This document shows, piece after piece, positions 25,580 to 32,774 of a stretch of 32,774 bases of DNA (the first letter of the stretch is position 1; each line of letters begins with the position of its first letter). The position numbers and the translations under genes were made by a program. The notes below the pieces were generated by a model. The model was given only the letters and a program-made list of their open reading frames with translations, was not told where the DNA came from and ran no database searches. The DNA is from Candidatus Heimdallarchaeota archaeon (GTDB lineage Archaea > Asgardarchaeota > Heimdallarchaeia > Heimdallarchaeales > Heimdallarchaeaceae): the NCBI GenBank assembly GCA_023705985.1, contig BPTO01000020.1:1-32774 (forward strand). Direction: 5' to 3'.

Positions 25580-25714
25580 TTAGGGGAGTAAACATATAAT
25601 GTACAAATTGCAAAAAAATGGATATTTTTCGATAAATATATCAAATCTGTAGTTATAATTAAGATTGAATGGCGACATGATATCATAGTCGCTAGGACCA
25701 CTATCAGGATCCAT
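25580..25714 (-). CDS. Orphan peptide-like ORF behind the third leader copy
   Basis: 44 codons beginning MDPDSGPSDYDIMSPFN. The ATG lies at the same place in the repeated leader as the peptide starts at 13782 and 20864, and the first 16 residues share the pattern D-x-x-I-x-x-P-[IF] with them. After that the sequence has no counterpart and no terminator at the expected place. No TPR gene follows. It may be a diverged or decayed family member. Confidence 0.25.
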   Translation of the reverse strand: MDPDSGPSDYDIMSPFNLNYNYRFDIFIEKYPFFCNLYIICLLP

Positions 25715-25806
25715 ACTTTATCACTTTTGAATTAGTTATTCTAAATATGAGCTAAAGATATAACAAAACAACAGAAAAAAAGTGACATGCAGAAAATTAC
25801 AGTTTT
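25690..25806 (-). repeat. Third copy of the peptide/TPR leader (copy C), inverted
   Basis: The minus strand carries TGTAATTTTCTGC, GTCACTTTTTTTCTGTTGTT, TATATCTTTAGCTCAT, an AATTCAAAAGTGAT-like stretch and CCTAGCGA, matching the leaders at 13712 and 20774. Homology ends early in the peptide ORF. Confidence 0.7.
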
Positions 25807-25864
25807 TTGTCATATATTTCTAAATTTATTACATTTTAGACACATTATTAGACAATGGTTTGAA

Positions 25865-25935
25865 AAAGAAAATGAAAAAGAAAAACTCTCCCTCAATGAC
25901 TAAAACAGCCAAATTGGCGGAGTTATACCTTGTTA
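25865..25935 (-). repeat. Truncated fourth copy: peptide tail and terminator remnant
   Basis: The minus strand at 25932-25900 encodes QGITPPIWLF then TAG, matching the ITPPIW end of peptide A. A CATTGAGG-like string and a T-rich tract follow (to 25865), as after peptides A and B. It lies directly upstream of copy C, so two units once stood in tandem here. Confidence 0.55.
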
Positions 25936-25965
25936 AAATTATAATATATTTTCAACAACTATTGT

Positions 25966-26313
25966 CTAGCTAAGTTTTTTAATTGATTGATGTAATTTCT
26001 TATGTTTCTTCTCTAATTCTCTGATTCTTACCCCTATTTCTATTCTACCCCTAATTGTTTCAGGAACTTTTTTTCCAAGATATTTTGCATACTTATATTC
26101 AGGCTCCTCTCTCAGATAATAATATGGACCATGTTGATATTTTATACTCTTTGCGCATTTACAGTTTTCTTTCCCACATCGCGTATACTTTTTTGTTATA
26201 AAACCGAAAATAGGATCCTTCCATGTTAACTCTTGAATCTCACTCTCTATTGATTTGACTATTTCTATGATCTCTTGTTTTAAGATGTTTATCCTTTCCA
26301 TGCCTATAATCAT
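25966..26313 (-). CDS. DUF6788-like small protein with CGKxNCxC motif
   Basis: 115 residues. The centre reads RCGKENCKC followed by HGPYYYLR, the signature of the short DUF6788-type proteins, often found near transposases and in mobile regions. The N- and C-terminal parts are helical and charged. The motif suggests a small metal-binding knuckle. Start ATG 26313; the ATG at 26301 (MERIN) is an equally good choice. It lies beside the orphan peptide copies, consistent with an accessory patch, and is divergent from the winged-helix regulator. Function not known. Confidence 0.7.
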   Translation of the reverse strand: MIIGMERINILKQEIIEIVKSIESEIQELTWKDPIFGFITKKYTRCGKENCKCAKSIKYQHGPYYYLREEPEYKYAKYLGKKVPETIRGRIEIGVRIRELEKKHKKLHQSIKKLS

Positions 26314-26432
26314 CCTATTATTTATACCGATATCTAATATAAACTATAGATATTCCGTAGATATTCTGTGGATTATATCGAGTTATTTATTCGACAATAA
26401 TCCCCTAGTCGCTAGTAAGCAGACGTGATATT

Positions 26433-26747
26433 ATGAGTCAAAATAAGCAATTACTTACACGAAAGATGAAAAGTAAGACAGATATTCAAGGTGTTGTCGT
26501 TAGTAGCCGTAGAGTTTACGTCTACTCTGATGAAAAAGATAAAGCAATAAGATTGGAAAATCTTTTACTTAATCTTATTGCTGAAAATGGTCCATTAACC
26601 CGTGGAGAACTAGTTTCTCTCACTCAGATACCACGTTCAACTCTTTACGATAATTTAGCTAAACTGATCTTGGAAGGTCGTATAAAAAAGGAATCTATCC
26701 CTCGTAGCACTAGGGGTCGACCAAAAGTTGTATTCAAGCTTTGTTGA
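26433..26747 (+). CDS. Winged-helix transcriptional regulator
   Basis: 104 residues. After a basic N-terminus, residues 42-104 form a winged helix: LLNLIAENGPLTRGELVSL, a recognition-like helix IPRSTLYDNLAKLILEG, and a basic wing, RSTRGRPKVVF. The pattern is that of ArsR/TrmB-like one-domain archaeal regulators. No ligand-binding domain. It lies 122 bp before orc1/cdc6 on the same strand and could affect its expression. Target unknown. Confidence 0.82.
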   Translation: MSQNKQLLTRKMKSKTDIQGVVVSSRRVYVYSDEKDKAIRLENLLLNLIAENGPLTRGELVSLTQIPRSTLYDNLAKLILEGRIKKESIPRSTRGRPKVVFKLC

Positions 26748-26869
26748 TATTAATCAAGCGAAGTCAAAATAAATTCGTAAAATATTTATTCATCTGAATC
26801 ATCACTAATAGATAAAGTTAAACTTGCATTGAAAATATCCTTTTAGAGTTAAAGATGTGATGAAAGAAA

Positions 26870-28090
26870 ATGGAAAAAAAATCTGGGTCTCATATTGATG
26901 ATATTTTTGATAAATATCTAGATGATGAAACTCTAATCTTTGCTAAACGTGAAGTTTTAAGTCCCCATCATGTTCCTGATATTTTGCCTCATCGAGATGA
27001 CAAATTTGAGGAAATGGCCAAAATTTTAGGACCTGCGCTTCGAGGTGGTGTTCCTTCAAATATATTTATCTACGGTACAACAGGAACGGGTAAAACTGCT
27101 GTTAGTAAATATGTTTTATCCATCTTGAAAAAGAAAGCTGAATCAAGAGGTCTTCCATTCAAATATAGTTATATGAATTGTCAACATGTTGACACCAAGT
27201 ATAGGTTATTTGCTCAATTATGTGAAGATATTGGTATTGACGTCCCTTTTACTGGTTTGCATTTTGATATTATTTATCAGAAATTTAAAGAAGCCTTAGA
27301 TTCGATGGAAACACTCCATATAGCTGTTCTTGATGAAATTGACATGTTATATCGTAAGAACACAGAATCACTATATATTCTTACTCGCATGAATAGTGAT
27401 TTGAAGAAGTCAAAGATTAGTATAATCGGTATAACAAACGATGTTAATTTTAAGGAAACTTTGGATCCACGTATTCGTAGTAGTTTAAGTGAAGAAGAAA
27501 TCGTTTTTTCACCTTATACTGCTGAACAGTTAAGGGACATACTTTCTCAAAGGACTGATGAAGCTTTCCAATCTGATGTTCTTGAATATGGTGTTGTTAA
27601 TTTATGTTCCGCAATAGGTGCTCAACAACATGGTGATGCGCGAAGATCTTTAGATTTATTACGTGTGGCTGCTGAGCTCGCCGACAGGAATAATGATCCT
27701 AAAGTTACAGAGGTACATGTCCGTAAAGCTCAACAAGTAATAGAGAGGAACACTGTTGTTGAAGTACTGAGTACCTTACCTATACAAACTAAAGCTGTTC
27801 TACAAGCAATTTTCATTGGAGAAGGAAACCCAAATGAAATAATGACTGGAGATGTTTATGAAATTTATTCTAATCTCTGTAAAATTGTTAGACTAGATCA
27901 GTTGACAGCACGACGTGTTGGTGATTTAATAAATGAACTTGATATGTTGGGTATTGTTACAGCTCAAGTTATAAGCAAAGGAAGATATGGTCGCTCAAAG
28001 CGTATTCACCTAACAGTATCTCTTGGTCAAGTCAAAGAAGTTTTGGAGAATGATTTTAGACTTTCGAAGGTTTTTGAACATGAAATGTGA
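26870..28090 (+). CDS. cdc6: Orc1/Cdc6 replication initiator ATPase
   Basis: 406 residues. Walker A GTTGTGKT (69-76), Walker B LDEID (154-158), sensor 1 in IIGITNDVNF, LDPRIRSSL with the arginine that follows in the family, and sensor 2 in GDARRSLDLLRVA. The C-terminal winged helix (about 325-395) includes LTARRVGDLINELDMLGI and a basic wing, SKGRYGRSKRIHL. In archaea it binds ORB sites at the origin and loads MCM. The two ORB-like pairs 1.4 and 4 kb upstream fit this role. The ATG at 26870 has a GATGTGATG-like stretch before it but no exact AGGTG core. Full length for the family. Confidence 0.96.
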   Translation: MEKKSGSHIDDIFDKYLDDETLIFAKREVLSPHHVPDILPHRDDKFEEMAKILGPALRGGVPSNIFIYGTTGTGKTAVSKYVLSILKKKAESRGLPFKYSYMNCQHVDTKYRLFAQLCEDIGIDVPFTGLHFDIIYQKFKEALDSMETLHIAVLDEIDMLYRKNTESLYILTRMNSDLKKSKISIIGITNDVNFKETLDPRIRSSLSEEEIVFSPYTAEQLRDILSQRTDEAFQSDVLEYGVVNLCSAIGAQQHGDARRSLDLLRVAAELADRNNDPKVTEVHVRKAQQVIERNTVVEVLSTLPIQTKAVLQAIFIGEGNPNEIMTGDVYEIYSNLCKIVRLDQLTARRVGDLINELDMLGIVTAQVISKGRYGRSKRIHLTVSLGQVKEVLENDFRLSKVFEHEM

Positions 28091-28174
28091 ATTTCGTTCA
28101 ATTATTAAGACACTTTTTTTTCTTACTCTAATATCTAAGAAAACTTTTTCTTTATCTTTTCCTAACTAACTTTA

Positions 28175-29488
28175 ATGAATGAAATCTTTCTGCGATGCAA
28201 ATATATTATATCTGGTGAGAAGTGTAACAAAATCATAAAAGATGGTTCTATACTGATTGAGGATAACAAAATCATTGCTGTTGGTAAATATGAAAAAGTA
28301 AAAACTCTTCTTTCTGGACATGATCAAATTAACAGATTACAGCATGTAGCAATCCCCTCACTGGTAAATTCACATACCCACCTTCCTGAAACATTGTTAA
28401 GAGGTATTTGTGATAATCAAAAATTGAAAAACTGGCTTTATGATTTCATTTGGCCTTTTGAAGCAAAACTATCAAAAGCTGACACCTATTTTGGTGCTTT
28501 ACTTGGTTGCCTTGAACTTATTGAATCTGGTATAAGTGGTTTCATTGATCAATATTTTTATGCTTCCAGTATTGAGAATGCTGTGGAAGAGGCTGGAATT
28601 CGTGCGCTTATTTGTCCTTCAGTTTTTGATAATACTCCTGAATCAGGAGATTTAGATAAGACTTGGAAATCTGTTCAGAAGTTTCTTTTAAGCAAGAGAA
28701 ATTCTAAAAACGGTCTGATAAAATATGGTATTGGACCACATGCACCTTATTCTGTTCCCAAAGAGTATCTTCTGGATATTATTGATTTTGCTTCCAGACA
28801 TTCTTTACCCGTTCATATTCACCTTTCGGAAACCCTGCATGAGGTAAAGGAATCATTAATAAAATATGATCTTTCCCCAATCGAATATATCCATAAAATT
28901 GGTTTAACTGATTTGAAAATTTTAGGAGCACATTGTGTCCATACCAATGAAAAAGATTGTAAGATAATGCAGACTACCGATTTTACTGTTTTACATAATC
29001 CTCAGTCAAACCTTAAAATGGCTAGCGGAATAGCTCCAATTCACAAATATGCAAAAAAGGGGATTAAAATTGCTCTTGGAACGGATGGAAGTGCTTCAAA
29101 TAATGATCTTGGTATACTCGAAGAAATGAATATTGCAGCTGTTCTCCAGAAATATTTAGCTAATGATCCTACAGTAATGAATAACGCCTATACACTATCA
29201 CTTGGTACTATCAGTGGTATGAGAACATTGGGAGTTAACACAGTTGGGTTATCAGAAGGCTCTCCAGCTGATATTACTATACTTTCACTTGAAAATAGCC
29301 ATTCTTGGCCTCAAAATAACCCTTTGTCCAATATTATCTATTCATCATCTAGCTCTGACACTAGTGATTTGATAGTCAATGGCAAGTTTGTCTACTTCAA
29401 TAAGAAACATCAAACACTTGATAAACACAAAATTCTTGATAAATGTTCTTCTATTTCACAAAGCATTCTTTCAGAAATGGGAAAGTAA
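28175..29488 (+). CDS. mtaD: 5'-methylthioadenosine/S-adenosylhomocysteine deaminase-type amidohydrolase
   Basis: 437 residues of the TRZ/ATZ/MtaD amidohydrolase group. Metal and catalytic residues: His67 and His69 in NSHTHLPETLLRG, His216 and Glu219 in HIHLSET, His in GAHCVH (251-256), and Asp304 in LGTDGSASNNDLG. Characterised relatives deaminate MTA, SAH, 5'-deoxyadenosine or adenosine in the SAM-salvage pathway; some related enzymes act on triazines, guanine or cytosine. LVNSHTHLPETLLRG and the SASNNDL string are typical of the MTA/SAH branch. The neighbouring genes do not help to refine the substrate. Start ATG 28175 has no Shine-Dalgarno and may be leaderless. Confidence 0.88.
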   Translation: MNEIFLRCKYIISGEKCNKIIKDGSILIEDNKIIAVGKYEKVKTLLSGHDQINRLQHVAIPSLVNSHTHLPETLLRGICDNQKLKNWLYDFIWPFEAKLSKADTYFGALLGCLELIESGISGFIDQYFYASSIENAVEEAGIRALICPSVFDNTPESGDLDKTWKSVQKFLLSKRNSKNGLIKYGIGPHAPYSVPKEYLLDIIDFASRHSLPVHIHLSETLHEVKESLIKYDLSPIEYIHKIGLTDLKILGAHCVHTNEKDCKIMQTTDFTVLHNPQSNLKMASGIAPIHKYAKKGIKIALGTDGSASNNDLGILEEMNIAAVLQKYLANDPTVMNNAYTLSLGTISGMRTLGVNTVGLSEGSPADITILSLENSHSWPQNNPLSNIIYSSSSSDTSDLIVNGKFVYFNKKHQTLDKHKILDKCSSISQSILSEMGK

Positions 29489-29594
29489 AAATACTTGCAA
29501 GAGGGGAGTATAATGGCAATGAAGAATCTAGCCCTTTACTGAATTTAATGTTGAAGATCTTGAGTTCTGAGCCATTTCCAATTATAAAAAACTG

Positions 29595-31583
29595 TTATTT
29601 TTTTCTTTCATATCCTTTAAGTTGGAACTGCCAAAACGCATATCCTTCTGAAGCAGAACGAAGTTCTGTTGCAATTCTCAGGGAAGATTCCACACTTATT
29701 TTACCTTCTATTATTGTTCTTGTTGCCAAATGTTGCGTATCTTTTATTTCACAATCAAATTTTTGAGTTATTTTGAGTACTTGTCCTAAATAATGCATGG
29801 GGGTTGTTATAGTAAAACTATATATTGGTTCATAAACACCGATATCCGCTTTTTGAATTGCTTCGTAAATTGCCGTTCTCACTAACGGAACAAGAATTTC
29901 GTATCTTAAAGCGTTTTTTTCTAATTCTTTGATTTCACTGATAATCACTGTTATATTGCGTATTGGTTTATTATTTACTGGTCCTTTTAATATGGCATTT
30001 TTGAACCCTATGATTAATATTTCCTCAATACCTTGGTTTATTTCTTCAATTTCAACAATTAAAATATTATTTCTCGAATCTTTGTAAATTATTTCTGATT
30101 CTGACTCTGATTCTGTTGGCTTACACGTCACTGAAATTTCCACAAATTCTAATGTGTCAATTTTTGTGATACTCTCTTCTTTTTCTATTTGTTCAACAAG
30201 CGAAACTTCGGGCTCAGACACCTCAACTTTTATTCCTAGTTCTTCTATTTCTCCTATAATTATTTCAAGTTGTAGCTCCCCAATGCCATAAATCTTTATC
30301 TCACCTGTATTTTCGTCATAACTGTAACTAAAATTTGGTTTAATTAAGGTTAAGATTTCTAGATTTTTCTGTAATTTGGGTATATCAGCTATTTTTCGTG
30401 GTTCAACTCTTCTTGAGATTACAGGCTCTTGAATATAAGATATTGGTGAAAACAATAATTTTGGAATGTGCCCTTTCGTTTCTATAAAGGTATCTCCAAT
30501 GATTCCATCTTTTATTCCAATGATTGCAGCTATATTTCCAGCTGTTACTGAATCTATCGTTACTAAAGATTGACCTTTGTATATGCATACTTGATGAACC
30601 TTACCAATCTCTCCCGTTCTTACATTTTTTACAAGTGTTCCTGATTTAACTTTTCCTGAAAAAACCCTCATTATCGAAATTGTTCCTCTATTGTCATCAT
30701 GCATCAATTTACCGATACAAAGAACTACTTTTTCATTATCATCACACTTACTTAGATAATTTTCAGCATCTTTATCCAATTCTTTCGTAATTAATCTCAT
30801 ACGATTAATCTGAGAGTCAACAGGGTTTGAAATATTTTTTATTACACTCGGCAGAACAGCTTCAATGAGAGGGTAATTCTCTCTTATTTCTTCTATTTGT
30901 TTTTCTGAGTAAAAATCAATAATATCTTCAAATTTCGGTTCGTTCACAGAATATTTTGAAATACCCCATCCATGAAGAGCAGATCCCATAATAACTGTAC
31001 CAACATCAACCCTTACTTTCCATTCTTTTCTGAATTGACTTGGTGCATACTGATTAATTAGGTCATTAGTCATTTGTATGATGTTACTAATGCGAATTTT
31101 GATATCTTTTTTTGTTAATTTTAGTTCATTAATCAATCTGTCTATTTTGTTAATAAATAATAAGGGTTTTAATCCTTCTTTCATTGCTTGTCTAATTACT
31201 GTCTCTGTTTGGGCCATAACTTGTTCCACGGCATCTATTACAATAATTACCCCATCAACTAAGCGTAAAGCTTGGGATACCATACCAGAAAAATCTACAT
31301 GACCTGGTGTATCCACTAAATTAACTAGAAATGACTCCCCATTGAATTTATAGATGAAGGATATATTAGCTGTTTTAATTGTTATACCTCTCTTTTGTTC
31401 TTCATCTAAGTAGTCTAGAACTCTTGCGCTTCCTGCCATTATTCGGGAAATTAACCCTCCTGCTTGGAGTAAGTGATCAGATAGGGTCGTTTTTCCGTGG
31501 TCTACATGACTTATGATACTGATATTTCTAATATTTTGCTTATTAGTCATTGCTAGAAGTATTTCTCTGGTATAATGACTCAT
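29595..31583 (-). CDS. EF-2 paralogue lacking the diphthamide motif (aEF-2p-like)
   Basis: 662 residues against about 730 for canonical archaeal EF-2. The G domain is intact: SHVDHGKTT, RGITI, DTPGH, NKIDR and GSALHGW. Domains II-V follow, ending SASEGYAFWQFQLKGYE, the normal EF-2 C-terminus. Domain IV is shortened. Where EF-2 has the DxxLHxDAxHRG loop carrying the diphthamide His, this protein has NITVIISEIKELEKNALRYE (543-562) without a usable His. It therefore cannot be modified in the usual way. Paralogues of this kind are known in Asgard and korarchaeal genomes, with unknown function. A TATA-like element about 30 bp before ATG 31583 implies a leaderless transcript. Whether a canonical EF-2 gene exists elsewhere cannot be seen here. 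Confidence 0.9.
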   Translation of the reverse strand: MSHYTREILLAMTNKQNIRNISIISHVDHGKTTLSDHLLQAGGLISRIMAGSARVLDYLDEEQKRGITIKTANISFIYKFNGESFLVNLVDTPGHVDFSGMVSQALRLVDGVIIVIDAVEQVMAQTETVIRQAMKEGLKPLLFINKIDRLINELKLTKKDIKIRISNIIQMTNDLINQYAPSQFRKEWKVRVDVGTVIMGSALHGWGISKYSVNEPKFEDIIDFYSEKQIEEIRENYPLIEAVLPSVIKNISNPVDSQINRMRLITKELDKDAENYLSKCDDNEKVVLCIGKLMHDDNRGTISIMRVFSGKVKSGTLVKNVRTGEIGKVHQVCIYKGQSLVTIDSVTAGNIAAIIGIKDGIIGDTFIETKGHIPKLLFSPISYIQEPVISRRVEPRKIADIPKLQKNLEILTLIKPNFSYSYDENTGEIKIYGIGELQLEIIIGEIEELGIKVEVSEPEVSLVEQIEKEESITKIDTLEFVEISVTCKPTESESESEIIYKDSRNNILIVEIEEINQGIEEILIIGFKNAILKGPVNNKPIRNITVIISEIKELEKNALRYEILVPLVRTAIYEAIQKADIGVYEPIYSFTITTPMHYLGQVLKITQKFDCEIKDTQHLATRTIIEGKISVESSLRIATELRSASEGYAFWQFQLKGYERKK

Positions 31584-31789
31584 TATTATGTTTGGGTATG
31601 TTTGTTAGTTTAAAGGTTTATCTACAATATATTTCTCATTAATTAAATGAAAATACATCTTTGCCAATCCGTTAATGTTTTAAATTTAAAAAATGATACT
31701 ATATTCAAAGTTATTTAGACTGATAGTGAAAATATAACAAAGCTATAAATTTCGATAACTTAGTTAATCAATCGCGTGAGGTTAAAACC

Positions 31790-32176
31790 ATGTATGAAGC
31801 AAAGATTCTAGGAACTAGGTATGTGTGTGCTTTGACAAATGTAAAGGGTCAATGGATGATTCAAATTAAACTTGATGATGTTGTTGAGGGGGAAGCAGTT
31901 GTCAAGGAGGTTAGTGAAAGGGGAATGAGAGATAACATAAAAGCTGTCCTTTCAGAGGTAAATATGTATCTTAACGATTTTATGGTAGATCAAATAACAA
32001 AAGACATAACCACACAAGCTCAAATTTTGTTTCGAGATGTCTCCGCTACTGAAGTACAAACTAATCAAACCAATGTTTCAGCCATAGATGATTCAATGAA
32101 AGATGTACTTGAACGCATTACAATGCTCGAAGAAAGAATAAAGCGAATTGAATTTATCCTTGAACATCGTGAATAA
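31790..32176 (+). CDS. Small conserved-looking protein with C-terminal coiled coil, unknown
   Basis: 128 residues. The first ~50 suggest a small beta-rich fold (MYEAKILGTRYVCALTN, GQWMIQIKLDD). A helical middle follows (GMRDNIKAVLSEVNMYL), then a Thr/Asn-rich linker and a coiled coil at the end (MKDVLERITMLEERIKRIEF). A TATA box TATAAAT (31744-31750) and GAGG before the ATG support expression. It is divergent from the EF-2 paralogue and 106 bp ahead of uS10. I do not recognise the family. Confidence 0.75.
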   Translation: MYEAKILGTRYVCALTNVKGQWMIQIKLDDVVEGEAVVKEVSERGMRDNIKAVLSEVNMYLNDFMVDQITKDITTQAQILFRDVSATEVQTNQTNVSAIDDSMKDVLERITMLEERIKRIEFILEHRE

Positions 32177-32282
32177 TGAAATTATCCTTTACATCCTTCT
32201 CACCATTTTTTACTCTTCTAAATAATCTAGTAACGAAATATTCTTAAAACACTCCAGAATTCTACTATCAAAAGGTGATTTA

Positions 32283-32597
32283 TTGAGTCAACGAGCTAGG
32301 ATCCGGTTAATTGGTAACGATCCTCAATCTTTACAAAAAATCTGCAACCAAATCCAAAAGATAGCTGAAAGAACAGGACTACGAATTAGAGGACCTATTC
32401 CACTCCCCTCAAAGCGTATGGTTTTACCTGTTAGAAAGTCACCCTGTGGCAACGGCACAGCAACTTATGATCATTTAGAGATGAAACTTCATAAGAGAAT
32501 TATAGATATGGATGCGGAAGAGAAAAGCATGAGATTATTAATGCGTATTCACGTTCCTGAAGATGTCCATATTGAAATTGCCATTGAGAGAAAATAA
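32283..32597 (+). CDS. rps10: Ribosomal protein uS10 (S10)
   Basis: 104 residues, the archaeal/eukaryotic type of uS10, with ARIRLIGNDPQSLQKIC, GPIPLPSKRMVLPVRKSPCG, a YDHLEMKLHKRIID block, and a C-terminal strand, VHIEIAIE. It is part of the 30S head. The start is TTG at 32283, 5 nt after AAAAGGTG; no ATG is available at this position. In many archaea uS10 follows the EF-1A gene, but not here: the upstream neighbour is the small unknown protein. Confidence 0.96.
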   Translation: MSQRARIRLIGNDPQSLQKICNQIQKIAERTGLRIRGPIPLPSKRMVLPVRKSPCGNGTATYDHLEMKLHKRIIDMDAEEKSMRLLMRIHVPEDVHIEIAIERK

Positions 32598-32675
32598 TTT
32601 ATTCTCTTTTTGTAACAATTCTTTCTGTTTATTTTTAAATAAATTAATACGTTATTATCTTTACAATTAAACATA

Positions 32676-32774
32676 CTATTTCATTTCAATTGGAGGATAA
32701 ACATACTTTAAAAATATAATAAAATCATCCAGTTCATTGAACATCTCATTCTTCTCAAGCTTTTTCTTAATGAA
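32676..32774 (-). CDS. C-terminal fragment of a minus-strand gene (truncated by window edge)
   Basis: The minus strand is open from the window end to a TAG at 32676-32678: 32 residues including KKKLEKNEMFNELDDF and YPPIEMK. Charged and helical; too short to identify. Convergent with uS10, with 78 bp between the stops. Confidence 0.45.
   Translation of the reverse strand, partial: FIKKKLEKNEMFNELDDFIIFLKYVYPPIEMK

Noticed and set aside
29443-29766. Plus-strand frame bridging the end of the deaminase and the EF-2 paralogue
   Set aside because: Overlaps two well-supported genes in other frames and has no start context.

Overview
The window is AT-rich archaeal chromosomal DNA. The archaeal markers are the large subunit of DNA polymerase D, an Orc1/Cdc6 initiator, an EF-2 family GTPase, ribosomal protein uS10, an archaeosortase-like membrane protein, a class III (type IV pilin-like) signal peptide and TATA-type promoters. 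The EF-2 homologue lacks the diphthamide-site motif. To my knowledge such paralogues (aEF-2p) occur mainly in Asgard archaea and Korarchaeota, so an Asgard-type host is my best guess, not a demonstrated fact. Starts are often TTG or GTG behind an AGGTG ribosome-binding core. No rRNA, tRNA or CRISPR array was seen.

Layout. 1-3200: the end of a TPR-like protein with a cold-shock-like tail, convergent with a TIR-like nucleotide-binding protein of the Cap12/Pycsar-effector type; a decayed transposase-like remnant; and an archaeosortase-like gene. 3266-8404: polD large subunit, split at its catalytic DGD motif by a 533-residue intein carrying a LAGLIDADG endonuclease. 8546-13561: an RNase H/RuvC-like protein, a MoxR ATPase plus VWA protein operon, a zinc ribbon-PUA-PAPS reductase-ferredoxin fusion, and a small membrane protein. 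13666-22627: two paralogous modules, each with a conserved leader, a 19-20 codon peptide ORF, a T-rich terminator, a tandem 11-bp repeat, a TATA box and a ~520-residue TPR protein. Between them lie a pilin-like protein, a coiled-coil winged-helix protein, an ABC ATPase with an FtsX-like permease, and a small zinc-ribbon protein. 22628-28090: two intergenic regions each hold an inverted pair of ORB-like motifs flanking AT-rich DNA, close to orc1/cdc6, which suggests a replication origin. This region also carries a winged-helix protein, an M42 aminopeptidase, an orphan copy of the leader/peptide element, a DUF6788-like gene and another winged-helix regulator. 28175-32774: an MTA/SAH deaminase-type amidohydrolase, the EF-2 paralogue, a small unknown protein, uS10 and the tail of a minus-strand gene.

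The most novel signal is the repeated peptide/TPR module. The two peptide ORFs differ by synonymous third-position changes and even swap TGA for TAG at the same stop, which points to selection on the encoded peptide. The TPR partners have diverged N-terminal thirds and nearly identical remaining sequence. The arrangement resembles peptide-sensing TPR systems, but no function has been shown.
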